A stretch of 64,000 nucleotides of DNA from Tenebrio molitor (lineage: Eukaryota > Arthropoda > Insecta > Coleoptera > Tenebrionidae). How positions within the stretch are numbered: position 1 is the stretch's first letter; the number at the start of each line of letters is the position of its first letter. Positions 47,401-58,812 of this stretch are shown one piece after another. A program made the translations under genes and the position numbers. The notes under the pieces were generated by a model. It saw nothing but the letters and a program-made list of their open reading frames with translations, made no database searches and was not told where the DNA came from. The DNA is taken from assembly GCF_963966145.1 (NCBI RefSeq), contig NC_091047.1:23126001-23190000 (forward strand), in the 5' to 3' direction.

Positions 47401-50400
47401 AGTGTTTCATCATGTGGTGCTGACGTTCGGCCCAGTGGGTCACGTGGTGCATGTCTATGCCCCTAAACGACGTCAACAGCTTTGGCAGCATCCTCAGTGA
47501 AACAACAACAGAGCTAGAATTGCATAAAATTAACGACTGGAGTGGGATACATAAAACAAAACGTACACATTGTTGGCCAGATTATGTAAGCAACCCTCGA
47601 TGAACTTCATCCGAATCTCTTTGTCGGGGGTGTAGCAGATCAAGTTGCACAAGGTCTTTTCCGCTTCCAGAGCCAATCCTTCGCCCAAATGACACTGAAA
47701 CGATTTCATTAATTGTGTTCGATTGAAATTGTCCGATCAATTACTATCTTGTCATCTTGTAACAAATCCCACAAGAGTGTGTTTCCAGGTTGGCAAACGT
47801 TGTCGGCTTTGAAACAAGCAGATAGTCTTGGATCGACTCTGACGGGGGATTTTTCCGGAGACTGATTCGCTAAAGCGTGAAGGTTCATTTGTGCCTTAAA
47901 CCACAACAAATTATGTACAAAAATCTGCAAATGTTGTAAAAAACGGAATTAGTGTCAGAAGAATGTCAAAGAAGATGAATCATTTGGGTTTTCTGTCACC
48001 TTGTCCCCGATAATTTTTGTATTTTCTTAACCTCAAAATATGGGAAAAATCGAAAAATTAAACGAGAAAATTTGAACTTGATAAAATAGCAACATCAACT
48101 AGACAATTACACAAGTTTTATCAACATTTTCAATAGAATCTTTATCACAGTATTACATGAAGAATCATTTCGTTTCGTGTTTTTCCTCAAAGCGTTAATT
48201 ATTTTAAATCAACAACATAACCTCAAAATGATTTAAAATCCTTTGAAACAGAACTAATCAAATGAATTGATTGTTTATGAGCAAGTGGTAATAATAATAA
48301 TTTTTTATCTGGTAGTACGCGTAACCACTGTCACCTTAGATGGCGCCACTGCCGAGGCGTTCTTCGATCCGACGATTTTAATTGCGATCGCAGAGACGCC
48401 ATCCAGTTTAAAACATCGCCACTTACATGTTCGTTGAGTTGTGCCAGTTCTTCCTCGCAGACCGAATCCTCTCCGTCGAAGTCGGCCATGTTCTTCTCCG
48501 ACTTGTTGCTCATCCTCGACGAATAGCTCCCGTCGGCGTCGCCCTCGACTTCAGCCTCCTCCCCGCTCAGCATTTCCAAAATATGACTGAAAAAATTCAA
48601 ACTGTAATAAATTCATTAGAGCGAAACTCTATGAACCTAAACCGATGACATACCCGCCTCGAGAGTGTAACGCGAGAAAATTTGTACATGCCGCCTCGTG
48701 GCTTTCCAGCGTGACCGAATCCTTGCCCAGCTCGCTGCAGGAAGAGCTCTCGTCCAGGTAGTCCGACGGTTTGAGATTTCTGCAAGCAAGGGTATTTTAA
48801 CGGACGTGTCAACAGCTTAAAGCCGAGTACCTACGTTTCGACCAGACCGGTCATCTGAGCCGGGAGGACTAGGGCGGCGGCGGTGACTCCTTTCAGGGCC
48901 GCCTTCATCTCGGAGTCGCTGTCCACCTCGACCTCGCTCAATGCCTCGATGCCGCTTATCGCCACTACACGTTTATGAACACCTAAATGAATTTACCGAA
49001 AGGATAGTAAATGATTCGTTACAGAAACAATACCTTTCTGTCTCTTCACTCTGGTTTTCCGCAGCATCTTTCGACGTTTCCTGAATTTGGCCGGCACCTC
49101 TTCGACGTCAGCTTCGTCCTGGGAACTGCTCGAGCCGATGGTCTCTATTCCTTCCGGCAGGACGTTCAATGTCGATAGTAGTTTTTTTCGAACCGAAGAC
49201 CTGTTTCGATCAACAAAGTATGTCACACGTTTACGTCTCTAATTTGTTAACGTACATTTGCCGCTTATCTATTTTTCCTTTGGAAACCACAGAACACCTT
49301 TTCGTTTTTTCCGTCGTGGGTGTTTTGATCGGGATACCTACGACAAAAATTTCTCTATTAAAACAAACAATTGCATGTAAGAATTACAATACTATTCGTA
49401 AAAATTTATTGCTTTTATAAAAATATGTCATTTTAATTTAACGGTTTCAACCAAAGGTTTTGACACTAGTTTTAGCATTCACACACTCTCCTTGATTAGA
49501 ACAAGACTACCTTTTTAATCACAAAAAAATAAACACGTATTTCTGAGTTTTACTAATCCGAAGCTATTAATGAAAATATAAAAAAAATGTCTAAAACATT
49601 CACCAAATGACCGAGGAAAAATGGATGAGAACGCAAATCTGAGCTTTAAACATGTTAAATTTGCATAAATGTTTTTACTTTAAAAACTACCGAGCGATCA
49701 TTTAAAAAATAAATCGAGTTTGCTTTGGAGCCTATGCTATAGCATGGGTTGCCATAGGTAACACGCCGACTCGATTTATTTTTTAATTGATCGCACCGTA
49801 TTTTCAACCAATTTTCGAAATACCGTAAAAGTAACAACATCGGTGCATTTTTCTTTTCGAACTTTGCACTGAAAATTTGCACATTGGCATAAGATTTAAT
49901 GAAAACCAACTTTTTCCTGTAACTTTTTTCGGCATATTTAATACAAACCTTATTTTCGACTGTAATTACACGATAGGTATTTTTGTCCGGATAAAATTGA
50001 ATTTTTTTACGACAATTTAATTCATGTATAAAAAATCCCATAAGCCGCGATGCACTTTGACATCGGATAAAGTTAGCCCTAACTTTGCATCTGGATAAAA
50101 TGTGCTTAAACTTCCATGGCAAACTTTTTCGAACCTGATTATTGTTTGTTGTTATGATAACGAACCAACAATCTTAAACATTGATACAGCTTGTAATAAA
50201 TTGATGTGCAAAATGGCCAATTCAATTTTTCAAGCAACCAAATTATCGGCATTAAAAAAGATGTTAAATTTGGTATACTTACAGAAAGTTACGTGATAAC
50301 TCTTATTTTTTAGACGATCAGCGACGACTGCCCCGAGTGAAAAAATAAAGAAAGATTTCTCTTGTGTACAAACTTTTTAGTGAGCACTGCATACATAAAT

Positions 50401-53400
50401 AGATAAATCTTTAAATTAAAGTGAAAATTATTCGAAACTGTAATACATGTGGTTTTATTTTTATCGGAGGTCTCTTAAGATTCCTTTTTAGTTTCGTTTA
50501 AAGTTTTTGGAAAATAGTTAGGCTTTTAATATTCGATTGTACTTAATTCATTTAATTTTATTCATTGCAGCATACGTAAAATTAATTAAAAACCGACAAT
50601 TCTCCACAATAAATGTACTTGATAATTTAATTCATGTATAAAAAATCCCATAAGCCGCGATGCATTTGTCACTTTGACATCGGATAAAGTTAGCCCTAAC
50701 TTTGCATCTGGATAAAATGTGCTTAAACTTCCATGGCAAACTTTTTCGAGCCTGATTATTTATTTATGATAACGAACCAACAATCTTAAATGGCCAATTC
50801 AATTTTTCATAATTACCTACCTATTATTATTCATTAAATTATCTCATAGAATTAGGCTCGAGGTTTCTTTTTGGTAAATTGACGACACAAACCACCAGAT
50901 AAAAAAAACTCGTCCTTCGGACTCGTCTTTTTATCGGGTGGTTTGTGTCGTCAATTTACCAAGCAACCAAATTATCGTAAAAAAAATCAATTTTATCCGG
51001 ACAAAAAAAAACCTCTCGTGTAATTACAGTCGATAATTTTATAAATTTATTAGAGTACTTTTTATATGTATATTTTACGGATTCCATCGTTCTATTTCAT
51101 GACGTTTTTTTATTGTCTTATGATTACATGTTATGATACTGTTGACACAGACATAATTGTAACGCTAACGTAATTGTAGTGTAATGTTATTTTTCAGGCT
51201 TGCAAACTAATAAATATTACTAATAATAATAACGATCCACAGTTTAGCATTCCTACTATAATTATATTGTGTGAGAAAAATGCGGAAAACCGAGTGAACC
51301 ACGTCTAAATACTGGCTGTTATTATTAAACATTATGTAAACAATACCTTCCATGCGGCTAAAGCTAAACCAAACACTAAATTTGCGCAACGGTGACACAG
51401 AATACGGGATTCCTTTGTTTTGTGATTACGAAATAAATGTACAATTTTAGCACTGGCCTATATAAATAAAAAAATTAAATAAAAAATGCCCACTTCAGTC
51501 ACACAAGGGTCCTTATTTTTATTACCTCCTTTTTAAATTGTTATCTATTTTTCTCAACGGAAAACCATGAATTCAAAGAAGTGTACCAAACGCTAATGTA
51601 ACAGTTTGGTACAAATATCCATCACAACTGTTACTTTTTCCCCAGAACTTCGTACTTCATAACCGAACCGACGATTACACAAATAAATAAAACTAGCTAC
51701 GGACAAAAAAAAACAACCGTTTTGTAACAATAAAAGATGCCGTTTTAATTTATATCTGCTTGTTTTTGCCCATGTTTGTTTCGTCCATTTCTTATGGTCA
51801 TTTTTATATCATACATAGTGCCAAATTAACATGTTGATGATGCATTTACCTATAAAATGTAAATGGGACGCTGCTGTAAAATGACAAAAATTGAATATTT
51901 ATCAATTGTTGCTAAGTGCCTAGCCGCCAATGTTAAGTTAAGAACGGACAAGTACTAAAAAAAAAAAACGTATCTCTGCTAGATTAATTGAATCTTGTTG
52001 TTTTATATAGATTATGCGTAACATATTATCATGTACATGAATTTTATAATTAAAAATATAATGATTAATTTTACTGACTTGGGGTATTACATGGACTCTA
52101 TCTCAATTTGGAAAAAAATAAGTGGCTAATTGTAACCCCACGGGGATTTTATTTTTGTTGTATTGAAGTAAATACTGTAAAATTTAAATTCTTTTGTCTT
52201 TAGTGGATTTCTTTACGTTGGCGACAAAATAAAATTTTGAAAACGTCAGTCAATTTGGCGGCATTTATTTGTGAAATTAAAAAAATAATGACAAAGCAAA
52301 CAATCGATGTAGGTAATTTTACACGTTTTCATAAATTTAGGGCCAGTTTACAGAAACGAAATTAAGTTAATCGTAATCAAATGCGGGATTAAGTGAACAC
52401 GTGATCAAATTGAACCAATCGAAGTTTTGGATTCGTGGGTTAATCGCGCATTAAAATTTAATTCGAATTAAATATTTAATTCTCTCTCTATAAACTGGGC
52501 CTTACCGAGAAAAATTGACAAAATATATCATTAGGGGCCAGTTTACAGAAGCGAAATTAAGTTAATCGTAATCAAATGCGAGATTAACTGAACATGTGAT
52601 CAGATTGAAGACAACAGGATCACTACTTGACTCTGTTTTGCAAACGACAATATTGCTGCAATAAGTCTTGAGAATAAGGGATTGTTTCGAGCAAATCTGT
52701 TTAATTTTTACCAAAATAAAAGCACCAACATTATTTAAAAAAAATCCTTGTTCAACTGAATATAAAAAGGTACAAATTTGTACAAAAAAAAATGTTTGGC
52801 GTCTTGTTTTAATTAATACCTCCTAACAGGATTATCACAGAATCCTAAAAAACGTGTATACAATGAGAAGGCACCACACATTAAATTTACCACAAAAAAT
52901 TTTCAAATTATTTTTTACGACTGACCTGTTTTAGCTGACTCATGCTGTATATTCGATTAGTAGTCAAATGCAAAATCCTTTGGTCGTCAATGTCATTTTT
53001 TGACAAACTTTGAAATGCTCAATTGTAAGTCGATCTTAACCCTTACATTATTTACTTAACGTTGATGTAATATTATTAATGTCTCTAATTACAAAATTAA
53101 CCAAATTGTTGAACATTAGAAACTCTTCCTACCCTAACCCGCACTGGCCTTTGTACAGTTAGGGACACGGAATTTCGGGCATAACTTTTCTGTCACTTCA
53201 AAAAATTGAGATGTAAACCACTCTTTATTGTCAACGTGACATTCAAAAGTCAAATTTTGAAATTTATTTTCTGTTCACGTCAATCGCATGTCAATCATTG
53301 AGGTTCATAATGTAAAGCCTATTTTACATTTTTTGACAGTATATTGACAGTGATGCCCGAAATTCCGAGTCTCTAACTGTACTCTATTTTGTTTATTTAA

Positions 53401-56400
53401 ATATACAACTTTTACTGACATGCAATTCGGCAGCCACAGCAGGCAAAGACCATTTCTCTTCTAATTTAGCAATGGTAGCTTGAATTGGTGTGAGATGTCT
53501 CGGCATGTCAATTTTTATTTTTTTTAAGAAACTGTCGATAAAATTATGATATTTCCGCAGGCCCATGTTTTAAAGCATAAATTACAAAGGGAAAAAAATC
53601 GTGCACTTTTGGGTGGCCGCGTGTGTATTAATCAAGCCAGAAAAATGAAATATAAAATCGATGTAGTAGCGGCTCCGTGTATACTTTATGTGTAAAAACG
53701 ATAAACTTTGAATTTGTTTTTCGCAATTTTGGAACGGTCAATTTCAATCAAATTGGTTTCGTTTTGTAGACAATAAGCTAAATTATGAAACAGTGGAGTT
53801 AAAAAAAAAACTGACGAAATCCATTTTACGAGCCAAATAGTTTAACACTGGACATAATCAAGCAGGAAAAAATTTCAATTTGAGCCAATAAAACGAAATT
53901 CTAAAATAACAATGTCGACCAAAATTTATCCGCTACATCCCAAAACACCATTTTCGTAGTATTTTCTGAATGTATCGGATACAACACCTCTTTAAATGAG
54001 CAATAAAATACGTTTCTCCAGACCTTGCCAACTTTCCAGCAGCACACGCTACTCTTGCAAGTTTTTTTAATTTAAACTCGAAACTCAATTTTTGAATACT
54101 AGTGCCAAGCAATGTTCATCTTAGGCTAACTAGGCTAAAGGCGTTAAAAAAAAGGACTACCGATTGAAAAGATACATTTATTAGATAAAAAAGGACGTCT
54201 CTAAACATTTCGAGATTTGGAAAATGTAACTATTATTCTTCATTACGAAACCACGAACTCTGGAGAAAAGAAAAAAGTGCTCGATTCTCATGAGTCCAGA
54301 TTTAACACCAACTGCTAAAACGACGACAAGATGCAATAAAAATGCGCCAAGGCAAAAGTGTTCTGTCGCACTTTTGTATCTACTACAAACAACACCAAAT
54401 ATCGATTCGAACAATTGAAAACGCATTTGCTGTTCCTTAAGTAATCGAAATATTTATCAAAAACTGTCAAATAAAAAAAACGCAAATTTTAAAATTCTGT
54501 TGTGCGGTTCCGACGAACGATTTTTATAAAAGGGCTTGAAATGTGACGTCAACGATTACGATGCAATTGTAAAAATAAGCGATCGTGAAAAATCGGCGGT
54601 GAGTTTCACTTATTGTAACGTATCATTTGGTAACGTTACCGTCAATTTCAGGATCGGTACTGCTCCCGTCGCAATGAACCCGTCCCATCGCCTGTTTCCT
54701 TGCCAGTTTGCAGGGGGGCGGTCCCGCGTTGCCCCCATCAATCGGTCCATCATCTTCATCTATTTCCACGCCGTCGATGTCCTCGCTGTCCGACTTGTGA
54801 CTTTCCGACTGACCAGTGCTTTCGCCCTGACAAAACTCGACATCAAGAACTGACAACTGACAGGGGCGTCAGTCTGACAAAATGTCCACTTACGTGTTCC
54901 TCTTCCGAGTTGCTGGGCTCAATGCTGACGCTGTTCTCTGACGAAGTGGCACACTTGTGCAGCGTAATCCCTGCGTTCGACGCCGCCACGTTGATGAGAC
55001 CCACTTCCGGCACGCCGCCACCTCTCGACCACACCGCCTTGGTCAGAGCCGAGGCAAGATACAACGTCTGACAAATCAAAAAATGAAATCAACAGGACAA
55101 TTGCATTTATTGCAAACAATATTACTTGTTCTGTGTGATCCTTCGGTTCCAATTTTGTTAACAAACTGTACAAGTGTAAAGTGGGGGACGCTGCCAAGTG
55201 CTTGACGAGACCTGGGAGGAGATCGTGAACGGGTTTTGAGCAATGTTTAAGTTGAGCCGCCGCCCATATGATGTCCATGTGTTCGCAAGTTATCCGACCT
55301 TCCATCGCCAAGAAGTTCAAGATGATGTGACTCTGTTTTATCACCTCCACGTGCAAGTTCGGGCCGAAAATGTGGGAGATTATGTTGTTGTTGATCAACC
55401 AGTCGGCCATGTGTCTCGGAGCTGCTTCTGCTTCAGGTAGGGACTCCCCCACACAAATTTCAGCCAACACGCCGATCTGGTTGTTGATTTGGGTGATTCC
55501 CGCTAGGCGCATTGTCAGTGTGCTCGAGGTGAAGTACTTGAAAGCCAGGTCCAGTCCGTCGATGTCGAACGCAACAGGAGTATCTAAAGGATCCTTAATC
55601 GCGTTCCACATGAAATCTATCAAGAAATTGTTAAACAATTTTATTTACGAAAAATAGAACTCAGTACCGGCCATGCTCTTGATGGTGGGTGCACGAAGAT
55701 CTTGATCGGACAATTTGCACATGTAGCGCAAAACGCACGACCGCAGCGGAACCAACATTGAAACCATGCTCTTGTAATTCATCCAAAGCTTCAAATTACC
55801 AACTAGAATGAATATAATCACGTAAAAGGAAACAATGCAAAGATGTGGAAGAAGTACCAACTGATATCATGGCATGTGCGGTAGATACTGGCAAGTGTTC
55901 AGGCGACAACTGAGTGAAACAAGCGGTCATCGCCAACAATCCCCCCATTTTACAAAACCAACTAACATTTTTTAGGAGATAAATAGGAATTTCTGAATCG
56001 TGCAAGTCACAAAATAAATTCAAATTCTGCATCTCCTGTTGGGTAAGCTCATCGAGTTTAGCTTGTATTGTATGCTTGTAAGCTACATACAAGGGAAAGT
56101 TTAAAAGAAATACTTTTGACACTAAAATTAACAATTTGTCCCTATCTTGAGTTTCGGTATTATCCTTTTCGTTGTTTGACGGTTCTTTATTTTCTTCTTT
56201 GTCCTTTTTTTTGTCTGTACTTGACCCCTTTTCGGCTAGCTGTTTCAACTGGCACACTACCATGTAAATCAGACCTTGGGTGATGTAACTGAATCTTTCC
56301 AAGTTTTTGGGGTCCCGATAGCAACACATACATTGCCTGCAACATTGGGATTTGGTTAAACGATCAAAAAGTGTCTTATTAAACGAACCTGGCTGGCCAT

Positions 56401-56663
56401 GTCTGCACATATACGTATATAACATCTATTTCATGCTTATTTAGAGTGGGTTGTTCGCTACTCTCTCTGCAAACTTGCGCTTCATCTACAAAGAATTTTT
56501 AAAAATTAAACGAAAACAGTAAAATTGTGAGATGCAATTTGAAGTGGTAAATCGCCAATTTCGGAAGTTTTTCCGAATAATATTGCGACCTTATTCGCGG
56601 ATTACAGGCTAAATACTTACATGAAACAAGAAGTTGTACGAAATCTGAACATGCATCACACAT
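35417..56663 (-). CDS. puf: Puffyeye, giant ubiquitin C-terminal hydrolase (USP34 orthologue)
   Basis: A deubiquitinase; in flies puf stabilises Myc and affects growth, and human USP34 acts in Wnt and DNA-damage control. Following splice sites and frame I get 40 exons and 3302 residues (human USP34 about 3546). Exons 1-20: 56663-56621, 56485-56389, 56336-55858, 55802-55668, 55616-55126, 55067-54894, 54826-54640, 49337-49256, 49200-49034, 48982-48835, 48779-48654, 48586-48427, 47924-47745, 47694-47567, 47513-47265, 47213-46463, 46410-46081, 46031-45740, 45577-45423, 45371-45144. Exons 21-40: 45090-44424, 44375-44149, 43727-43524, 43470-43131, 42865-42645, 42586-42306, 42255-42129, 42079-41753, 41698-41537, 41488-41309, 41252-41106, 41053-40789, 40698-40442, 40390-40200, 40146-39969, 38774-38538, 38487-38253, 38199-37763, 36115-35734, 35658-35417. 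USP34 landmarks in order: MCDACSDF start, QCMCCYRDPKNLERF, KSEKNMADFDGE, WDYWPHED, the USP domain, HEATACHVSGD and an acidic tail. The exons forming the variable linker (54640-54826, 48835-49337) are least certain. Confidence 0.95.
36116..37762 (-). other. puf intron 38
   Basis: 1.65 kb, AT-rich. The plus-strand 153-codon frame at 37103-37564 shows no protein family features, and I treat it as chance. Confidence 0.55.
38775..39968 (-). other. puf intron 35 with one palindrome
   Basis: 1.2 kb intron containing the palindromic repeat at 39062-39175. Nothing else is recognised. Confidence 0.55.
39062..39175. repeat. Palindrome with CG-containing centre, copy d
   Basis: Arms AAGGTAAGAAAGTG / CTTGCAGACC and GGTCTGCAAGGACACTTTCTT flank a centre with CCGAGTCGTAGACGAGG. 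Outer CAAGGT/ACAAGG sequence is not part of the stem. Confidence 0.55.
42306..44375 (-). other. USP catalytic domain exons of puf
   Basis: These exons encode the C19 peptidase core, roughly residues 1757-2180. The Cys box GLTNLGATCYMASCMQHL places the nucleophile Cys near residue 1788. The His box VHTGTADGGHYYSFI places the His near 2045, followed by FNDAEVKPFD. A zinc-binding finger CSQCGKK sits between them, and its second pair was not mapped. All catalytic residues expected of an active USP are present. SKTYDSVTDKFMDFSFEK and YMLFYERC close the domain. Confidence 0.93.
49690..49798. mobile_element. 109 bp palindromic MITE, copy 2
   Basis: CCGAGCGATCATTTAAAAAA to TTTTTTAATTGATCGCACCG, TA on both sides, centre CCTATGCTATAGCATGGG. 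It is the reverse orientation of the unit at 26194-26299 and about equal in length. Confidence 0.8.
49950..51035. repeat. Block with internal direct duplication and inverted ends
   Basis: TCGACTGTAATTACACGA with TTTTGTCCGGATAAAATTGA near 49953-50003 recurs inverted at 50985-51035. Between them, about 165 bp beginning TTTAATTCATGTATAAAAAA occurs twice in direct orientation (about 50015-50178 and 50622-50798), nearly identical. It could be a composite or a solo derivative of a larger element. No coding sequence is seen. Confidence 0.6.
50868..50961. repeat. Palindrome with CG-containing centre, copy e
   Basis: Near-perfect arms GGTAAATTGACGACACAAAC and complement, with ACCACC/GGTGGT continuing inward, flank CTCGTCCTTCGGACTCGTC. 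The sister copy of the surrounding block at 50216-50260 lacks this insert. Confidence 0.75.
51036..52339 (-). other. puf intron 7, repeat-poor part
   Basis: AT-rich sequence; nothing recognised. Confidence 0.5.
52340..52502. mobile_element. 163 bp MITE, GGGCCAGTTTAYAGAA family, copy 2
   Basis: TA-bounded, GGGCCAGTTTACAGAAACG to TATAAACTGGGCCT. Same family as 30704-30865, in the opposite orientation. Confidence 0.85.
52534..52607. mobile_element. GGGCCAGTTTAYAGAA family, copy 3, truncated
   Basis: The left 75 bp match copy 2 (GGGGCCAGTTTACAGAAGCG through GTGATCAGATTGA) and then stop abruptly at AGACAACAGG. It begins 30 bp after copy 2 ends. Confidence 0.75.
53156..53379. mobile_element. 224 bp MITE, CAGTTAGGGACACGGAATTT ends
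   Basis: TA at 53154-53155 and 53380-53381. Ends CAGTTAGGGACACGGAATTT and the complement of CAGTTAGAGACTCGGAATTT continue through CGGGCAT. It is noncoding. Confidence 0.8.
53395..53622 (-). pseudogene. Tc1-like transposase N-terminus, truncated copy
   Basis: On the minus strand from 53506, MPRHLTPIQATIAKLEEKWS then LPAVAAELHVSK resembles the helix-turn-helix start of Tc1-type transposases, and ends at a stop after a few further codons. The terminal CGTGCACTTTTGGGTGGCCGC at 53600-53620 matches the ends of the related element at 63327-63822. Confidence 0.65.
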
Positions 56664-57189
56664 GTCTGGGCTGTAATAAATAATTTACGGTATACTCATC
56701 GCATTTATTCTACTGCAAAATGGCTAAATATGTTTCTTTAAGTTTAATTCTATGTTTTCGATCAGATGGTAATGATTTAACGACAAACATCGGCCATTTT
56801 GAAACGTTTTTAGAAGTCAAAATTGACAGCATCATCCATACGCGACAAAATCCATAACGCCAAAGTTTTGCAAAAAAATAAACCATACTTTAAATCGATT
56901 TCCATACATGAATTATCCTTGCCTGTCCTTGCTGTCAATTTTTTTTTAAATTAATTTCCTTATTTTATTTAAAGCAAACATGTATTCGACCTAATATTGT
57001 ATCTTCCATATCATGTCGTTTTATATGTTTTTACAGAAATTTAAACTGCCATGTGTCTGTCGCTAATTTATTAAACATAATTACAACAAAGTCAGTCATT
57101 TTCATAACAAAAATATGGTATTGATATAACTTATTTGTAGGTACTATAATTTACTTAAATATATAAAAAATACTAAACATTCAATGACA
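56664..57189 (-). other. Gap between Atg6 and puf
   Basis: AT-rich. An acceptor TTTATTACAG sits just upstream of the puf ATG, so a noncoding first exon of puf probably lies here or further upstream. The Atg6 3' UTR is also within it. Confidence 0.5.
57067..57072 (-). terminator. AATAAA on minus strand, candidate Atg6 polyadenylation signal
   Basis: TTTATT on the plus strand lies about 120 bp past the Atg6 stop. Confidence 0.45.
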
Positions 57190-58794
57190 CTAATTTTCTA
57201 TTTGCATATGTTCATCTATACCTATACTATTTAACTGGGATGAAATCCAAGCTAAACCCCATTTCAAATTGGTTAACATGAATTTCATGGCTTTGGTCCA
57301 TTGTTCTTCAGAATTCAGCTGTATCCTGGAAGCAACATTATGTACTACAAGTTTATAACAAACACAACCAAAATACTTTATAGAGTAGCTTGCATCATTA
57401 TCCTCGATTTTTCCTTTATTTGTTCTGTAAGGAAAACAGAATTGCTTGTTGCCCTTTTCCAATTTCTGGACTTTCTCTTGGAATTGTTGCAAACAATCCA
57501 AAAAAGCGGCCATTCCATTATCAAACTTTGTATCCCAAAGAAACTTGAATCCACCAGATCCATACAGTGGATACTCCTTTTGTTCACCAATAACCTAACA
57601 AAAATTTATATGTTTATGAAGGCCATAGAAGAGTTACATTGTTGCACCTCAATGTATGAATGATTGCCATATGGAACTAATCGATATCTTTCAAAAGTTA
57701 GATTTATTTTACGTGCAAGAGCAGAGAGCAACAGAGCAGTCTGACCCCAGGCTGCATTAATTTCTGACCAATCTATAGGTGCTGAAGGAAGGCGTCCCAA
57801 GCAGAAATTATTAATGGTACCAAAGTGACCCTTGTGCCATATGTGAAAAGTTGCATTGAAAACATTAGTCTTCTTCAATTTATCCAGTTGCATCTGTGTA
57901 TAATTGAGCTGGCACTCCAAGCTACAAGAGTACAACAATTTAATGCACTAAAACATTTTTTGATCTTTTACCTCTGTGCATCCTCACAAGCTTGCATATA
58001 ATTTTTCTGATGCTTTGTGTACTCTTTGTAGTAAATCTGACGTTCACGGTCAAGTCTCCTAGCTACTGATTCTTGCTCTTCAATAGCATTTTGCAACTCA
58101 ATTTCTTCTTTCTTTAAAGCTTCCAACTCTTCTAGAAATCGATTTCCTTCAGCTTTCAAATCATCTAATTCTTTTTCTAGTTCACCAATCTTCAGCTCAT
58201 TTGTATCATTTTGAAGCCTGAAACGACAAAAGTCAATATCTTGCAACAATTGACCACCTCACATACATCTTATAATATCTGAGGTAATCATCATAATCAT
58301 TTTGTGTGTCAGCTAATTCTTGTTCTAAAATTTCTATTAAATAATCCGTACATTCATCACACAAAGGGTGGTCAATGTTTGAGTTGCCTGAGAGAGTATC
58401 GAATAAAGCTGCTTTTCTCTGAAACACACAAAGTGAGACGTCTGAGTGGTGCGTAAACATTAAAAGTACTTTATATATGTGACTTAATGAATCTACTTCA
58501 TTCCCATCCGATATTAACATGAAGCCATTTCCAGAATCGAACAAACGACATGGAGCTATGTAATGATCGAAACTAGTTGCTTGAGATTCTAAATCTACGT
58601 CTGGATTGGAATGTATCGGTACTAAAAGCACGTAAAATGAGTTTTCTGCGAGTCGTTACAATTTCGTTATTACAGTTTAGCTCTGCTGAAATATGTTCAC
58701 TGAATGAGCTCAAAGAATCATCCAACTGTAAAGGTTGTGAACACCTTTGGCACATAAATGATATCAACATTTTCTCACTTTTATCCTCGGCCAT
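57190..58794 (-). CDS. Atg6: Beclin 1 (autophagy protein Atg6)
   Basis: Atg6 is a scaffold of the Vps34 class III PI3-kinase complex, which makes PI3P for autophagosome formation and endosome traffic. Exons: 58794-58674, 58621-58470, 58418-58267, 58217-57972, 57921-57648, 57594-57377 and 57325-57190. They give 432 residues from MAEDKSEK (human about 450); an in-frame ATG six codons upstream at 58812 is an alternative start. The N-terminal CQRCSQPLQLD and HPLCDECTDYL give the two conserved CxxC pairs. A BH3-like segment ALFDTLSGNSNIDHPLC lies near 94-111. A long coiled coil (about 120-235) precedes the evolutionarily conserved domain with TNVFNATFHIWHKGHFGTIN, RYRLVPYGNHSYIE and TNLKWGLAWISSQLN. 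Identity is very secure. It is transcribed divergently from the neighbouring complex I gene. Confidence 0.97.
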
Positions 58795-58812
58795 TTTTGC
58801 ACTATGACTCAC

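Larger units (their letters stand above)
49338..54639 (-). other. Largest puf intron (5.3 kb), repeat-rich
   Basis: It holds the palindromic MITE at 49690, the duplicated block at 49950-51035, the GGGCCAGTTTA copies at 52340 and 52534, the 53156 element and a Tc1-like relic. No coding exon was found between the exon pair at 49337 and 54640, although an additional small linker exon cannot be excluded. Confidence 0.6.

Noticed and set aside
47567..47569. Earlier donor (AACAAT|GTGTAC) for puf exon 14
   Set aside because: It breaks the frame into the next exon. Using GTACGT two bases later gives NNVSVVVSLR, matching the family.
54029..54540. Possible extra puf linker exon in the large intron
   Set aside because: The 81-codon minus-strand frame at 54181-54426 has no supporting splice sites or similarity. 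It was left out, though a missed small exon remains possible.
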